Positions 1-9,058 of a DNA stretch of 40,926 nt are shown here, in pieces (within the stretch, counting starts at the first letter, position 1; each line of letters opens with the position of its first letter). The notes beneath the pieces were generated by a model, which saw nothing but the letters and a program-made list of their open reading frames with translations, made no database searches and was not told the origin of the DNA. The DNA comes from Synechococcales cyanobacterium bin59.metabat.ball.084. Its GTDB lineage: Bacteria > Cyanobacteriota > Cyanobacteriia > Cyanobacteriales > Chamaesiphonaceae. The DNA lies in the NCBI GenBank assembly GCA_013297675.1, contig JAAFHZ010000029.1, positions 1 through 40,926 of the forward strand. Direction: 5' to 3'. The position numbers and the translations under genes are program-made.

Positions 1-1
1 C

Positions 2-721
<720 letters not shown>

Positions 722-744
722 TTTGATTAGTTTCTAGTTAGTAG

Positions 745-772
745 AAAGCTCCTCTGGAAAGAGGAGCTTTTT
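745..772 (+). terminator. Terminator of psbA
   Basis: An 11-bp perfect stem, AAAGCTCCTCT paired with AGAGGAGCTTT, with a GGAA loop. It starts 24 bp after the psbA stop and ends in a T run. It separates psbA from the convergent minus-strand gene that ends at 789. Confidence 0.85.
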
Positions 773-788
773 GCTGTGGATTGGATGT

Positions 789-1427
789 CTATTTTGGTCT
801 CTCCTCCGGCAAGGCACCTCTCCACTTAAACTCGATCCTTTCTTCCGCCTGGATAAATTCGATGTTGAATAAGTCAAAAATCACCTCTCGTCCTAGTAAT
901 AAAGGAGCGTCAGTAATTTCTGTTTGCAGCCAAGCCACTGGAGCCTTAAAACTATGTCCATCGATCGAGAGATCTACCTCACGAGTAACGTACTGGACTT
1001 CACCACCAACGCCTGTGCCCTCCGATAAGATTTCTCTGTCGGCTACCCGAAATCCCAATTGATCGCCAACTTCCCGACTAATTAAACTCAACTCTGCCCC
1101 AGAATCTACCAGCATTAAGGCATCGTGACTAATAGAGCCATTCCCTAATGTGACAAGATATTCTGGCTCCCAAGCGTGTCTAGCCATTCCATAAAATTTA
1201 AACCAAAAAAACTGATATTCGGATGTATTAGCAGGAATCCACTTCACTACATAAGGTTCACCCTCTGCTGCGGCTAGGGCTTCTACCAAATCCCAATCAC
1301 TCCCGGCGGCTAGCAGCCGAGTGGCACTATAGGCAACAAATTGACGACGATATTTCTCTCGCAGCATCTGACGATGTTGATGTCCCCAGTGGATAATTTC
1401 TCGGGTTTGTTCTGGTGTCGGTTTCAT
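789..1427 (-). CDS. Retropepsin-like aspartic protease family protein
   Basis: This 212-residue protein has a C-terminal single-chain retropepsin-like domain, about residues 88-205. The active-site motif is V-D-S-G-A at D108, and the second hallmark L-L-L-G-R-E is near residue 175. Family members act as dimers, with one Asp per chain. The first 85 residues look helical and charged and are not recognised. No signal peptide or membrane segment is seen, so it is probably cytoplasmic. AGGA lies 5 bases before the ATG, supporting this start. It lies 68 bp downstream of cpeZ on the same strand and could be read through from the phycoerythrin operon, but nothing links it to pigment biology. Substrate unknown. 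Asp-protease fold likely; activity not proven. Confidence 0.75.
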   Translation of the reverse strand: MKPTPEQTREIIHWGHQHRQMLREKYRRQFVAYSATRLLAAGSDWDLVEALAAAEGEPYVVKWIPANTSEYQFFWFKFYGMARHAWEPEYLVTLGNGSISHDALMLVDSGAELSLISREVGDQLGFRVADREILSEGTGVGGEVQYVTREVDLSIDGHSFKAPVAWLQTEITDAPLLLGREVIFDLFNIEFIQAEERIEFKWRGALPEERPK

Positions 1428-1495
1428 AAAAATCCTGCTGAATATTAGCCGATCAATTATCTGGTATCGAATATAGGGTAGTCAGCTATGAACGC

Positions 1496-2110
1496 TCATT
1501 CAACTGGCCGCTGATTGCTAGCTACTAGCTCTAGTCTGGATAGAGCGCTAACTGCCGATTCTTTAACGTAGGAATCTGCTGATTCATTGGTAGTCAAATC
1601 AGTTAATATTGCGGCACTCCGTTCATCGCCGATCGCCGCCAAAGCATTCACAATTGATACCGCTAAAGCCGGATTGTCAGTAGTGGTCAAAGCCTCTGCC
1701 AAAAGATCAAATCCCTGAGAACCAATTTGGCCGAGAGTCATCACCGTGGCAATATAGACCACTGGATTTGGGTCATTCATCGAGGCTTTTAATCCATCTA
1801 GGCCAGCTTGGGGAAAAGGTAGTTCGGGATAATTAAGGGCTACTTGGGTGAGCGCTTTCACACAGCTTCCTTTAACCGTAATATTTTCACTGTGGAGCAT
1901 TCCCTCCACCAATTGAGGCACAGTATCGTGGCCAATCATACCCAAAGCTTTGACTGCTGCCCGCCGATAAACTACATCATCATCACCCAAAGCACTCATC
2001 AGCTTATTGATGGTTTCAGCATCACGAGTTTCGGTAATTTCTGCCATTGCCCGATCGCGGAGGTTAGGATTGGGATGTTTGAGTTGAGCAAATAAATAAT
2101 CTTGAGTCAT
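1496..2110 (-). CDS. cpeZ: Phycoerythrin bilin lyase subunit/chaperone CpeZ (HEAT repeats)
   Basis: A 204-residue protein built almost wholly of HEAT/PBS-lyase repeats (A-L-G-D-D-D-V-V-Y-R-R-A-A-V type), the E/F-type bilin lyase fold. In Fremyella, CpeZ works with CpeY, helping attach phycoerythrobilin to Cys82 of alpha-phycoerythrin and stabilising the apoprotein. It starts 23 bp after cpeY, and the order cpeB-cpeA-cpeY-cpeZ matches that described for Fremyella, which is the main reason for CpeZ rather than another HEAT lyase. Length fits CpeZ (about 205). It is soluble with no signal peptide. Probably cotranscribed with cpeBA at a lower level, because a hairpin sits between cpeA and cpeY. 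Confidence 0.88.
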   Translation of the reverse strand: MTQDYLFAQLKHPNPNLRDRAMAEITETRDAETINKLMSALGDDDVVYRRAAVKALGMIGHDTVPQLVEGMLHSENITVKGSCVKALTQVALNYPELPFPQAGLDGLKASMNDPNPVVYIATVMTLGQIGSQGFDLLAEALTTTDNPALAVSIVNALAAIGDERSAAILTDLTTNESADSYVKESAVSALSRLELVASNQRPVE

Positions 2111-2133
2111 AGGGTTTGTTGTTAATTATGTTA

Positions 2134-3405
2134 TTAATTATTTTTTATTGACGCAGCCTTCGCTTTAACTAACCAGTCCGGTTCATCTGGAGCAATTTCT
2201 GCATTATTATCGCCTAATTTTGCCAATGACATTAGAGCTGCATATTTCAAATCCCATAGTCTTTCTTTAAGACTAGCTTGCAGAAGAGGAATAGCACGGG
2301 CATCTCCTAGTTCACCGAGGGCGATCGCGGCAGCCGCCCGAGATTTTTGAAATTGGGGTTGAGTATTATGTAAGGCTTCGACAATTAAATCATAGGCCGG
2401 AGCATGTTGCAGCCAACCAAATAGTTTCACTATATGAAAATGTGCCCCATAATCGCTCCGCCCCTCGGTTTCATAATTAGCAAACAGCGCTGTTGGGGCT
2501 TCGGTAGCATAGTGCTCTAATATCAACTGAATTGCTAAGTAACAGCGGCCAAAATCTACATCATATAAATCTTGAATTAATGTCTCTAGAACAGGTACTT
2601 GGCTATAGCTATGTACTAACTTAAGATCTTGGGGATGGTCACGCAGAACCTGTTCTAGATATGGTTGTACATCGGTAAAACTGAGCTGACCGTCCGCTAA
2701 ACCGGCATCGGCTAACATTCTTATTCCTCGCAGTCGAAAGACGATCGAGACTGGACAATAGGCAATGTGCGAAATGGCCGCGTAATACTTGGCATCGATC
2801 AGATCTTGAATACATAGACGACGTGCTAATACTTGGGAATGCTGTAAGAAAGATAAGACCCGCTCAATTTGACTATAATCTTGGTTAAATCTGCCCACAG
2901 CGGCGATTGCCGCGCTGGCGATCGGGCCATCTTCGCTGGTCGTGAATTTTTGAATTTCGGTAACGGCGGGTCGATAATCGAGTTTGATCAGGGTATGGAT
3001 AATTACTCGATAGCTCTGTTGAGGCTTTTGTAAGAGCTGGGTGATTTCGGCCAAAATTTCTTGATCGGTGGTGCCAATTTCGCCGATCGACCACACCGCA
3101 TTTTCTACGGTATAGCAGTCATCATCGGCTAAGCAGTCTCGAATTACCGGGAGTGCTTTAGCGGCTTGCAGTCGCCCCAGGGTTTCGATCGACTTCCGAC
3201 GGACAATTCGATTATCTAGTTCGGGGCTAGTGTTTTGGACGGCACGGATTAAAGCATCGATCGATGCCTCAGTCGGATAGTTAATCAAATGAGAAGCCGC
3301 AATATACCGCGAATCATCTTCACTAATTTGATCTTGAGGTGTATCAAGCACGGTAATGGCTTGCTCCTCAGTCAAATTAAACATGCTAAAAAAACGTTTA
3401 TCCAT
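2134..3405 (-). CDS. cpeY: Phycoerythrobilin lyase CpeY (HEAT repeats)
   Basis: A 423-residue HEAT-repeat protein of the CpcE/CpeY lyase family. CpeY transfers phycoerythrobilin to Cys82 of alpha-phycoerythrin (CpeA), assisted by CpeZ. It starts with a short N-terminal stretch (M-D-K-R-F-F-S-M-F-N-L-T-E-E-Q) and is then dominated by roughly 30-residue helical repeats; clear ones lie near residues 85-120 and 350-405. The repeats form the alpha-solenoid that holds bilin and apoprotein. Length and order (after cpeBA, before cpeZ) match the Fremyella operon. The start ATG is 13 bp from a terminator-like hairpin downstream of cpeA, so expression probably depends on partial read-through. Confidence 0.9.
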   Translation of the reverse strand: MDKRFFSMFNLTEEQAITVLDTPQDQISEDDSRYIAASHLINYPTEASIDALIRAVQNTSPELDNRIVRRKSIETLGRLQAAKALPVIRDCLADDDCYTVENAVWSIGEIGTTDQEILAEITQLLQKPQQSYRVIIHTLIKLDYRPAVTEIQKFTTSEDGPIASAAIAAVGRFNQDYSQIERVLSFLQHSQVLARRLCIQDLIDAKYYAAISHIAYCPVSIVFRLRGIRMLADAGLADGQLSFTDVQPYLEQVLRDHPQDLKLVHSYSQVPVLETLIQDLYDVDFGRCYLAIQLILEHYATEAPTALFANYETEGRSDYGAHFHIVKLFGWLQHAPAYDLIVEALHNTQPQFQKSRAAAAIALGELGDARAIPLLQASLKERLWDLKYAALMSLAKLGDNNAEIAPDEPDWLVKAKAASIKNN

Positions 3406-3434
3406 GATCTATAAAAATTTGATACATAGGGCAA

Positions 3435-3460
3435 ACCCAGAGATTCTAAAATCTCTGGGT
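3435..3460 (-). terminator. Hairpin between cpeA and cpeY (partial terminator)
   Basis: An 11-bp perfect stem (ACCCAGAGATT paired with AATCTCTGGGT) with a 4-nt CTAA loop, 37 bp after the cpeA stop and just before cpeY. On the minus strand it is followed only by TTTGCCC, a weak U tract. That fits a leaky terminator or a 3' mRNA stabiliser that keeps cpeBA message in excess over cpeYZ. The structure is seen; the role is inferred. Confidence 0.65.
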
Positions 3461-3497
3461 CTGAGGGCTATTACCTTGTATTCAACGCAGTGATGAA

Positions 3498-4031
<534 letters not shown>

Positions 4032-4055
4032 TTACGGAAAGCGCGACTTTTCAGA

Positions 4056-4634
<579 letters not shown>

Positions 4635-4757
4635 TTACATTCCTGAAGATAATTGATTAGCCGCTCACGAGTCTCTATTATGAAGAACAAAGCAATAATC
4701 CGTAACATTTAATACTATTCACTCTCATAACTCCAAATAACTGTCTAGACTTGCGTT

Positions 4758-5354
4758 TTAAGCCCTGGTTTCATTGATGGCCAGCAGCTTGGCTAGCTCA
4801 GCTTCTCCGAGGCAGCGCCGCTCTGAACAATAGGTCATAATATGTACCCCATTGTTGTTGCGGACGGTGCTGACCCGCACTCGAAAATCGGCATTAATAA
4901 ACCAACAGCGCTCCTGGCCTTGATTGCTGTCATAGTCGGTGTCGATGGTCAAAATACCATCACGGCCAAACCAGTAGCGGCTGATCACCGGGATTTTTTC
5001 GACATAGCCCTGATTGCGTAATAGTTTGCCGCTTTGCAAGCTGGCATCATCGGGGATATCGACTAACACCGCCGCCCGATCGGGATCTAACCCCTGACGA
5101 TCTTGGTTGTCTTGCCACAAAAAACTGGCTCCTCCCCGCGCTTTGGCCAGATCAATACCCTGCTGTTGGCAGACGGCTTGGACTTGGGGATGATCGGCAG
5201 CCAGGACTTCGATCGAGATATTAGATTCCCCAGATTGGTCGGCGGTGACTGCTTCAAAGTGGTGGACGGTGCGCTGAGTAAACCAAGTCCCGGCACTTTT
5301 TTGAAAGAACTCCATCATGTTTTGGGGCATGTTTTGGGGAATATCAATATTCAT
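4758..5354 (-). CDS. cpeS: CpeS/CpcS-family chromophore lyase
   Basis: A 198-residue lyase of the CpcS/CpeS (T-type beta-barrel) family. The family signature M-M-E-F-F-x-x-S-A-G-x-W-x-x-Q-R-T lies at residues 13-29, and the C-terminal F-C/Y-C-S-E-R-R motif near 180. CpeS of Fremyella attaches phycoerythrobilin to Cys80/82 of beta-phycoerythrin, and the location immediately upstream of cpeB on the same strand fits that job. The family also contains CpcS, CpcU and CpcV, so sub-family assignment rests on context. Four in-frame Met codons occur in the first 14 residues (1, 9, 13, 14), so the true start could be up to 13 codons later; the core begins at M13/M14. It is divergent from pebA across 158 bp. 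Confidence 0.82.
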   Translation of the reverse strand: MNIDIPQNMPQNMMEFFQKSAGTWFTQRTVHHFEAVTADQSGESNISIEVLAADHPQVQAVCQQQGIDLAKARGGASFLWQDNQDRQGLDPDRAAVLVDIPDDASLQSGKLLRNQGYVEKIPVISRYWFGRDGILTIDTDYDSNQGQERCWFINADFRVRVSTVRNNNGVHIMTYCSERRCLGEAELAKLLAINETRA

Positions 5355-5390
5355 TGCTTGAATCTAAAGTTTGTGGGTGACAAAATATAT

Positions 5391-5405
5391 AGTACCTGCT
5401 GTACT
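5391..5405. promoter_or_regulatory. Palindrome between cpeS and pebA (possible operator)
   Basis: A perfect inverted repeat, AGTAC-CTGCT-GTACT, 36 bp upstream of the cpeS start and 107 bp upstream of pebA in their shared 158-bp intergenic region. It resembles the GTA...TAC layout of NtcA sites, but the spacer is 7, not 8. It could serve a regulator common to both divergent units. Function is inferred from position and symmetry only. Confidence 0.35.
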
Positions 5406-5512
5406 CCAGAATTGTTAAGGAATGTTTCTTTATTGTCTACATCCATGACAGACCCTAATTACATCTCTTATCCTCAAAAGGCTAGGTATTACTCTGCATT
5501 GTTTACGCACTT

Positions 5513-6244
5513 ATGTATAAGCCATTTCTTGAACATTTAGAACAGTCTTTGTCCCAAAGATTTGACCTGACCAGTAGACCGATTCCTGATGGTCTGGCCA
5601 GTCAAGTGAGCGAGAGAGGCCGTAGCCCCGCCACTATTCAAAGCTGGTCTTATCAATGTCCAGAATTCCGCAAAATTCGCTATACCTACATTGATGCGGG
5701 GGCAAGTGCGCAGATTTTTAATAGCGTGATTTACCCTGACCCGAAGTATCGGCTGCCGATGTTGGGGATTGATTTTTTGTCGTTTGGACAGGTGAAAAAT
5801 TTGGTTGTGATGGATTTCCAGCCATTGTTTCAAGATGAAGCTTATCTAGAAAAATATATTAAGCCCCTCAAGATTCTGCATGATAACTATCCTGACTTAG
5901 CGCAGAATCTAGAAATGAAGTTCTATGATGCCAATCAGTATTTTTCTAAATATTTGTTGTTTGCCAAGACTGACCCAGAAACCGTTAAGACCAGAGTGTT
6001 TGAGGCATTTAAAGAATACTTAAACCTGTACTGGCAAATGTTAGATAACGAAATTCCGATGGATGATCCTTCGGATATTCAGTCTGTAATTAAAGCCCAA
6101 AAAGACTACGACCAATACAGCGCCGATCGAGATCCGGCATCTGGTCTTTTTAGTAGCTATTTTGGTCACGAATGGTCAGAGAGGTTCTTGTATGGCTTCT
6201 TGTTTGAAGATGCGGTGCCAATGGCGGTAGGAGCCGCTAAATGA
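5513..6244 (+). CDS. pebA: 15,16-dihydrobiliverdin:ferredoxin oxidoreductase
   Basis: A 243-residue ferredoxin-dependent bilin reductase. PebA reduces biliverdin IX-alpha at the 15,16 double bond to 15,16-dihydrobiliverdin, the first committed step to phycoerythrobilin. The FDBR fold shows as the [13 protein letters not shown] stretch around residue 65, the V-V-M-D-F-Q-P-L-F segment near 105, and the C-terminal [12 protein letters not shown]-x-E-W motif near 210. Its stop overlaps the start of pebB (ATGA), so the two are translationally coupled, matching the direct channelling of dihydrobiliverdin known between the enzymes. PebA rather than PebB is assigned from position and family resemblance. 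Confidence 0.93.
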   Translation: MYKPFLEHLEQSLSQRFDLTSRPIPDGLASQVSERGRSPATIQSWSYQCPEFRKIRYTYIDAGASAQIFNSVIYPDPKYRLPMLGIDFLSFGQVKNLVVMDFQPLFQDEAYLEKYIKPLKILHDNYPDLAQNLEMKFYDANQYFSKYLLFAKTDPETVKTRVFEAFKEYLNLYWQMLDNEIPMDDPSDIQSVIKAQKDYDQYSADRDPASGLFSSYFGHEWSERFLYGFLFEDAVPMAVGAAK

Positions 6245-6987
6245 CCCTATATCAACCTTTTTTAGACTATGCGATCGAGCTACTGCACCAGCGATTAGAG
6301 CTACAGCCTTACCCAATTCCAGAGGGTTTTGACTCGAAGTTTGCAGTGGTGGGTAAAGGTGCCCATCAATCGGAGGTATTGACTACCAGCCATGCTTTTC
6401 AGTCTCCGAAGCTGCGCCAGATTCGGGCAGCTCATGTGCAGGGTGGAGCAGCTTTGCAAGTGTTGAATTTCGTAATTTTCCCTCAGCTTAACTATGATTT
6501 ACCGTTTTTCGGCGGTGATCTAGTTACTTTACCCGGTGGCCATCTAATTGCATTAGATATGCAGCCGCTGTTTCGGGATGATTTGGACTATCAGGCCAAA
6601 TTCACTCAGCCGATTTTGCCGATTTTTGAAAAATATCAAAAAGATTTACCCTGGGGTGGTGATTTTCCAGAAGAGGCGCAGCAGTTCTTTTCTCCGGCCT
6701 TTTTGTGGACGCGCTCTAAAGATAATGCGGTGGTAGAAACCCATGTGTTTGCTGCTTTTAAAGAATATTTGCAAGCATACTTAGATTTTGTGGCGCAGGC
6801 CGAGCCAGTGACTAATCCAGAAAAATTACAGTCGATCGAAGATGCTCACTTGCGTTACCTGCGCTATCGAGCCGAGAAAGATCCGGCTAGGGGCATGTTT
6901 AACCGTTTCTATGGTCCGGAATGGACTGAAGAATATATTCACGGCTTTTTGTTCGATTTGGAGCGAAAGATGCCAATTAAAAGCTAA
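6241..6987 (+). CDS. pebB: Phycoerythrobilin:ferredoxin oxidoreductase
   Basis: A 248-residue bilin reductase paralogous to PebA. It reduces the A-ring diene of 15,16-dihydrobiliverdin to 3Z-phycoerythrobilin, the chromophore attached by CpeS, CpeY/Z and CpeF. The FDBR landmarks are present: [14 protein letters not shown] near residue 75, [10 protein letters not shown] near 105, and [15 protein letters not shown] near 220. It overlaps the pebA stop by 4 bp. The next gene starts 58 bp further on without an obvious terminator, so pebAB may be cotranscribed with the small gene and cpeF. Confidence 0.93.
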   Translation: MTLYQPFLDYAIELLHQRLELQPYPIPEGFDSKFAVVGKGAHQSEVLTTSHAFQSPKLRQIRAAHVQGGAALQVLNFVIFPQLNYDLPFFGGDLVTLPGGHLIALDMQPLFRDDLDYQAKFTQPILPIFEKYQKDLPWGGDFPEEAQQFFSPAFLWTRSKDNAVVETHVFAAFKEYLQAYLDFVAQAEPVTNPEKLQSIEDAHLRYLRYRAEKDPARGMFNRFYGPEWTEEYIHGFLFDLERKMPIKS

Positions 6988-7045
6988 AAACGCATCTCAA
7001 TAAATTAAAATTTTTTAATCATCAATTTTTTCATACTTTTTGATC

Positions 7046-7270
7046 ATGACTGAATCTACTGCCCCCGCCACTCTCCAGGAAATTGACGAAGCGATAGCCG
7101 AAATGGAAACCTATCGGGAACGTTTGGTTAGTGATATGACTAATATGGCTCAAAAAGCCAAGATTTCTAAGTCTCAAATGATGACTAACCTGGAGCCAGA
7201 GCTAAACCAAATTGATCAGGCTCTGCAACAGCTCCGTGAGCAAAAAGCCGCTTTGGTGGGCGCTAATTGA
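7046..7270 (+). CDS. Unrecognised 74-residue protein between pebB and cpeF
   Basis: Not recognised. The product is acidic, helical and coiled-coil-like: two heptad-rich helices (about residues 12-34 and 48-70) flank a short M-A-Q-K-A-K-I-S-K-S linker. There are no Cys residues, no membrane segment and no signal peptide. The ATG at 7046 is chosen over the TTG 6 bases upstream. Its stop is 2 bases before the cpeF ATG, and both genes share the start context TTGATCATGACT. Position suggests a partner of bilin attachment or phycoerythrin assembly, for example a small helper for CpeF. That is inference from gene order only. Confidence 0.7.
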   Translation: MTESTAPATLQEIDEAIAEMETYRERLVSDMTNMAQKAKISKSQMMTNLEPELNQIDQALQQLREQKAALVGAN

Positions 7271-7272
7271 TC

Positions 7273-8169
7273 ATGACTAATAGTAATCCGGCTACTTTAA
7301 CCCCAGCACAACTAGCTACCGATGAGCTGCTGCAATCAGTAAATGATCAGATTACCTTTGATACTTTTGATGCCAGCGATCGGGCTACAATCCAGCAAGT
7401 AATTACGGCTGGTTTGGGTGATACGCGAGGAGTTGTGCGGTTACATGCCGCACAGATTTTGGGCGAGATTGGGGAAGCAGCTACTGACTTGCTAGTAGAG
7501 GCATTGCTCCATAATCAAAATGTCACAATTAGGCGAGCAGCAGCTAAAACCCTGGCTCTAATTGAAGATCCTAATTCAGTGGCCCCACTGCTTCAGGCAT
7601 TTTTAACTGATGAAGACACGGTGGTTCATGGTTCTTCGGTAGGGGCGTTGGCACGGATTGGAAATGTGGCTGTTCCGGCATTGCTCAAAATTGTGGCTGA
7701 CCCAAATAACTCCGAAACTACCAAAGGTCATGCTGGTTGGGCTTTGGCTTTTATTGGTAACGAGGCAGCAGAGCATTTATATCCGGCGTTGAATTCTGAT
7801 TCGATCGATGTGCGCTGTGCGGTGGTGAGTGCGATCGCCCATGTGGCGCAAGAAAAAGGCGATGCTCAAGCTTGTCAAGTATTAGTAAATGCTCTAACTG
7901 ACCCGGCGGCGCTGATTCGCAATGAAGCTGCTGCTGCGCTGAGTCAGATCAATTATCCCCCAGCGATTCCTCATTTAATTCTGGCAACTACAGATGTAGA
8001 TGGAGAAGTGCGGAAAGCGGCGGTGAGTTCTTTGGGGCGGGTGGGAGATGAATCGGCGATCGAACCGCTAAAATTGGCGATGCAGGATGAGTTACAGGTG
8101 GTGAAAGTTTTGGCTAAAGTCGCCTTGCAGCAGCTAGAAAACCGGTTGGCCGACGGTGAAGATTTTTGA
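7273..8169 (+). CDS. cpeF: Phycoerythrobilin lyase CpeF (MpeU-like, HEAT repeats)
   Basis: A roughly 298-residue HEAT-repeat bilin lyase. CpeF of Fremyella attaches the doubly linked phycoerythrobilin to Cys48/Cys59 of beta-phycoerythrin; marine MpeU/MpeV are relatives. After an N-terminal helical stretch (1-45), tandem helical repeats run from about residue 50 to 285, with typical D-x-x-x-x-V-R-x-A-A-A-x-x-L-G units. Assignment as CpeF rests on length (about 300), on its place beside pebAB, and on CpeY and CpeZ already being accounted for. CpcE-type or MpeV-type identity cannot be excluded by eye. It converges on the next gene with an 18-bp gap. The ATG lies 2 bases after the stop of the 74-residue gene. 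Confidence 0.8.
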   Translation: MTNSNPATLTPAQLATDELLQSVNDQITFDTFDASDRATIQQVITAGLGDTRGVVRLHAAQILGEIGEAATDLLVEALLHNQNVTIRRAAAKTLALIEDPNSVAPLLQAFLTDEDTVVHGSSVGALARIGNVAVPALLKIVADPNNSETTKGHAGWALAFIGNEAAEHLYPALNSDSIDVRCAVVSAIAHVAQEKGDAQACQVLVNALTDPAALIRNEAAAALSQINYPPAIPHLILATTDVDGEVRKAAVSSLGRVGDESAIEPLKLAMQDELQVVKVLAKVALQQLENRLADGEDF

Positions 8170-8187
8170 GCAGGATCGATCCAAAAA

Positions 8188-8778
8188 TTATTTCACTGGT
8201 TGAAACTGGCTGAGTGCTTGAATTAGTCGATCGAAGTAAACCCCGAATAACTGCTGCTGATCTTCATCCAGCCGCCGCAAAGCTGCGGATTTAATCCCTT
8301 GTAAACCAACCACCATTGCATCTAAGGGCACTTGTAATTCTTGGTATAGCAAGTTCATATAGTGCAGACCATCTGCGCTCAGATAGTCCGCTTGCTGACC
8401 AGCGATGCCATAGGTAATACAGCGCAAAAACTGCCAAAAATCACGCCAGCAGGCATCTGCCCGATCGGCTGGATACAAGCCGCCCCCCGGTTCTAATATT
8501 TTGGGGAAAGCTGCTAACACGCCCGATCGAGCTTCGTTGACAATATCTACTACCTGTTCCCGCAGCATCGTGACTACAGCGATATTCAGAGCTTGATCTG
8601 GATGACTAGTCGCAATCTGTTGTAACTCTGCATCGGTGAGATACAGGCGCTGATCATCAGCCGTCTGGAAAATTTGCAATACTTCTGAGGTGTAGCGATC
8701 TTGCCAAGTGGCAAAGCTCACAATGCGGGCTTTAGGGATCAGTTCTAGGACAGCAGGGCTGAGAGATGGTCTATTCAT
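8188..8778 (-). CDS. Orphan phycobiliprotein-like (phycobilisome globin family) protein
   Basis: A 196-residue member of the phycobilisome alpha/beta globin family that is neither a normal rod nor a core subunit. The region around C110 (A-D-A-C-W-R-D-F-W-Q-F-L-R-C-I-T-Y-G) aligns with the Cys82/84 bilin site of CpeB (A-A-C-L-R-D...L-R-Y-V-T-Y-A). The bilin Cys and the Arg-Asp pair contacting the chromophore are therefore kept. The protein is longer than a classical subunit, with about 30 extra N-terminal residues, and no second bilin Cys is evident. It may bind one bilin, or act in assembly or signalling like AplA-type relatives. It is convergent with cpeF and encoded alone. Family membership is firm; role unknown. 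Confidence 0.8.
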   Translation of the reverse strand: MNRPSLSPAVLELIPKARIVSFATWQDRYTSEVLQIFQTADDQRLYLTDAELQQIATSHPDQALNIAVVTMLREQVVDIVNEARSGVLAAFPKILEPGGGLYPADRADACWRDFWQFLRCITYGIAGQQADYLSADGLHYMNLLYQELQVPLDAMVVGLQGIKSAALRRLDEDQQQLFGVYFDRLIQALSQFQPVK

Positions 8779-8990
8779 GAGTTTTGATGTTTAATACTAA
8801 TTTTCATTTATTGATAATATTCAACGAATTGAGACTAACCTGCAACACCCAGATTTTCAGTATCGGACAAAAGCAGTCTCGGCTCTTCGCTATTATTATG
8901 TGGAGCAAAATCAAAATAAGTTTGGTGACATTTTGTGGCTTGTCCAAATAGTCTGCGAAAAGTGCGTTAATCTATTGGCAGCATTTAAGA

Positions 8991-9004
8991 CGTGATGAAT
9001 CACG
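8991..9004. promoter_or_regulatory. Inverted repeat upstream of the aminotransferase gene
   Basis: CGTGAT-GA-ATCACG is a perfect dyad 54 bp upstream of the ATG at 9059, within the 280-bp divergent intergenic region 8779-9058. It resembles CRP/FNR half-sites, but its central spacing (2) fits neither the CRP nor the FNR consensus. Apart from this dyad I see nothing else definite in the region. Confidence 0.3.
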
Positions 9005-9058
9005 CCGGTTTTGTGCGAACTATTCCGGTAAAACAACTGTTTTTGACAAGAGGCAACT

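Noticed and set aside
5391-5405. NtcA binding site reading of the GTAC palindrome
   Set aside because: GTA and TAC are separated by 7 bases instead of the required 8, and no -10 at the right distance was recognised.
5103-5540. 145-codon plus-strand frame across cpeS and into pebA
   Set aside because: It is a shadow of the well-identified cpeS gene with no recognisable protein character.
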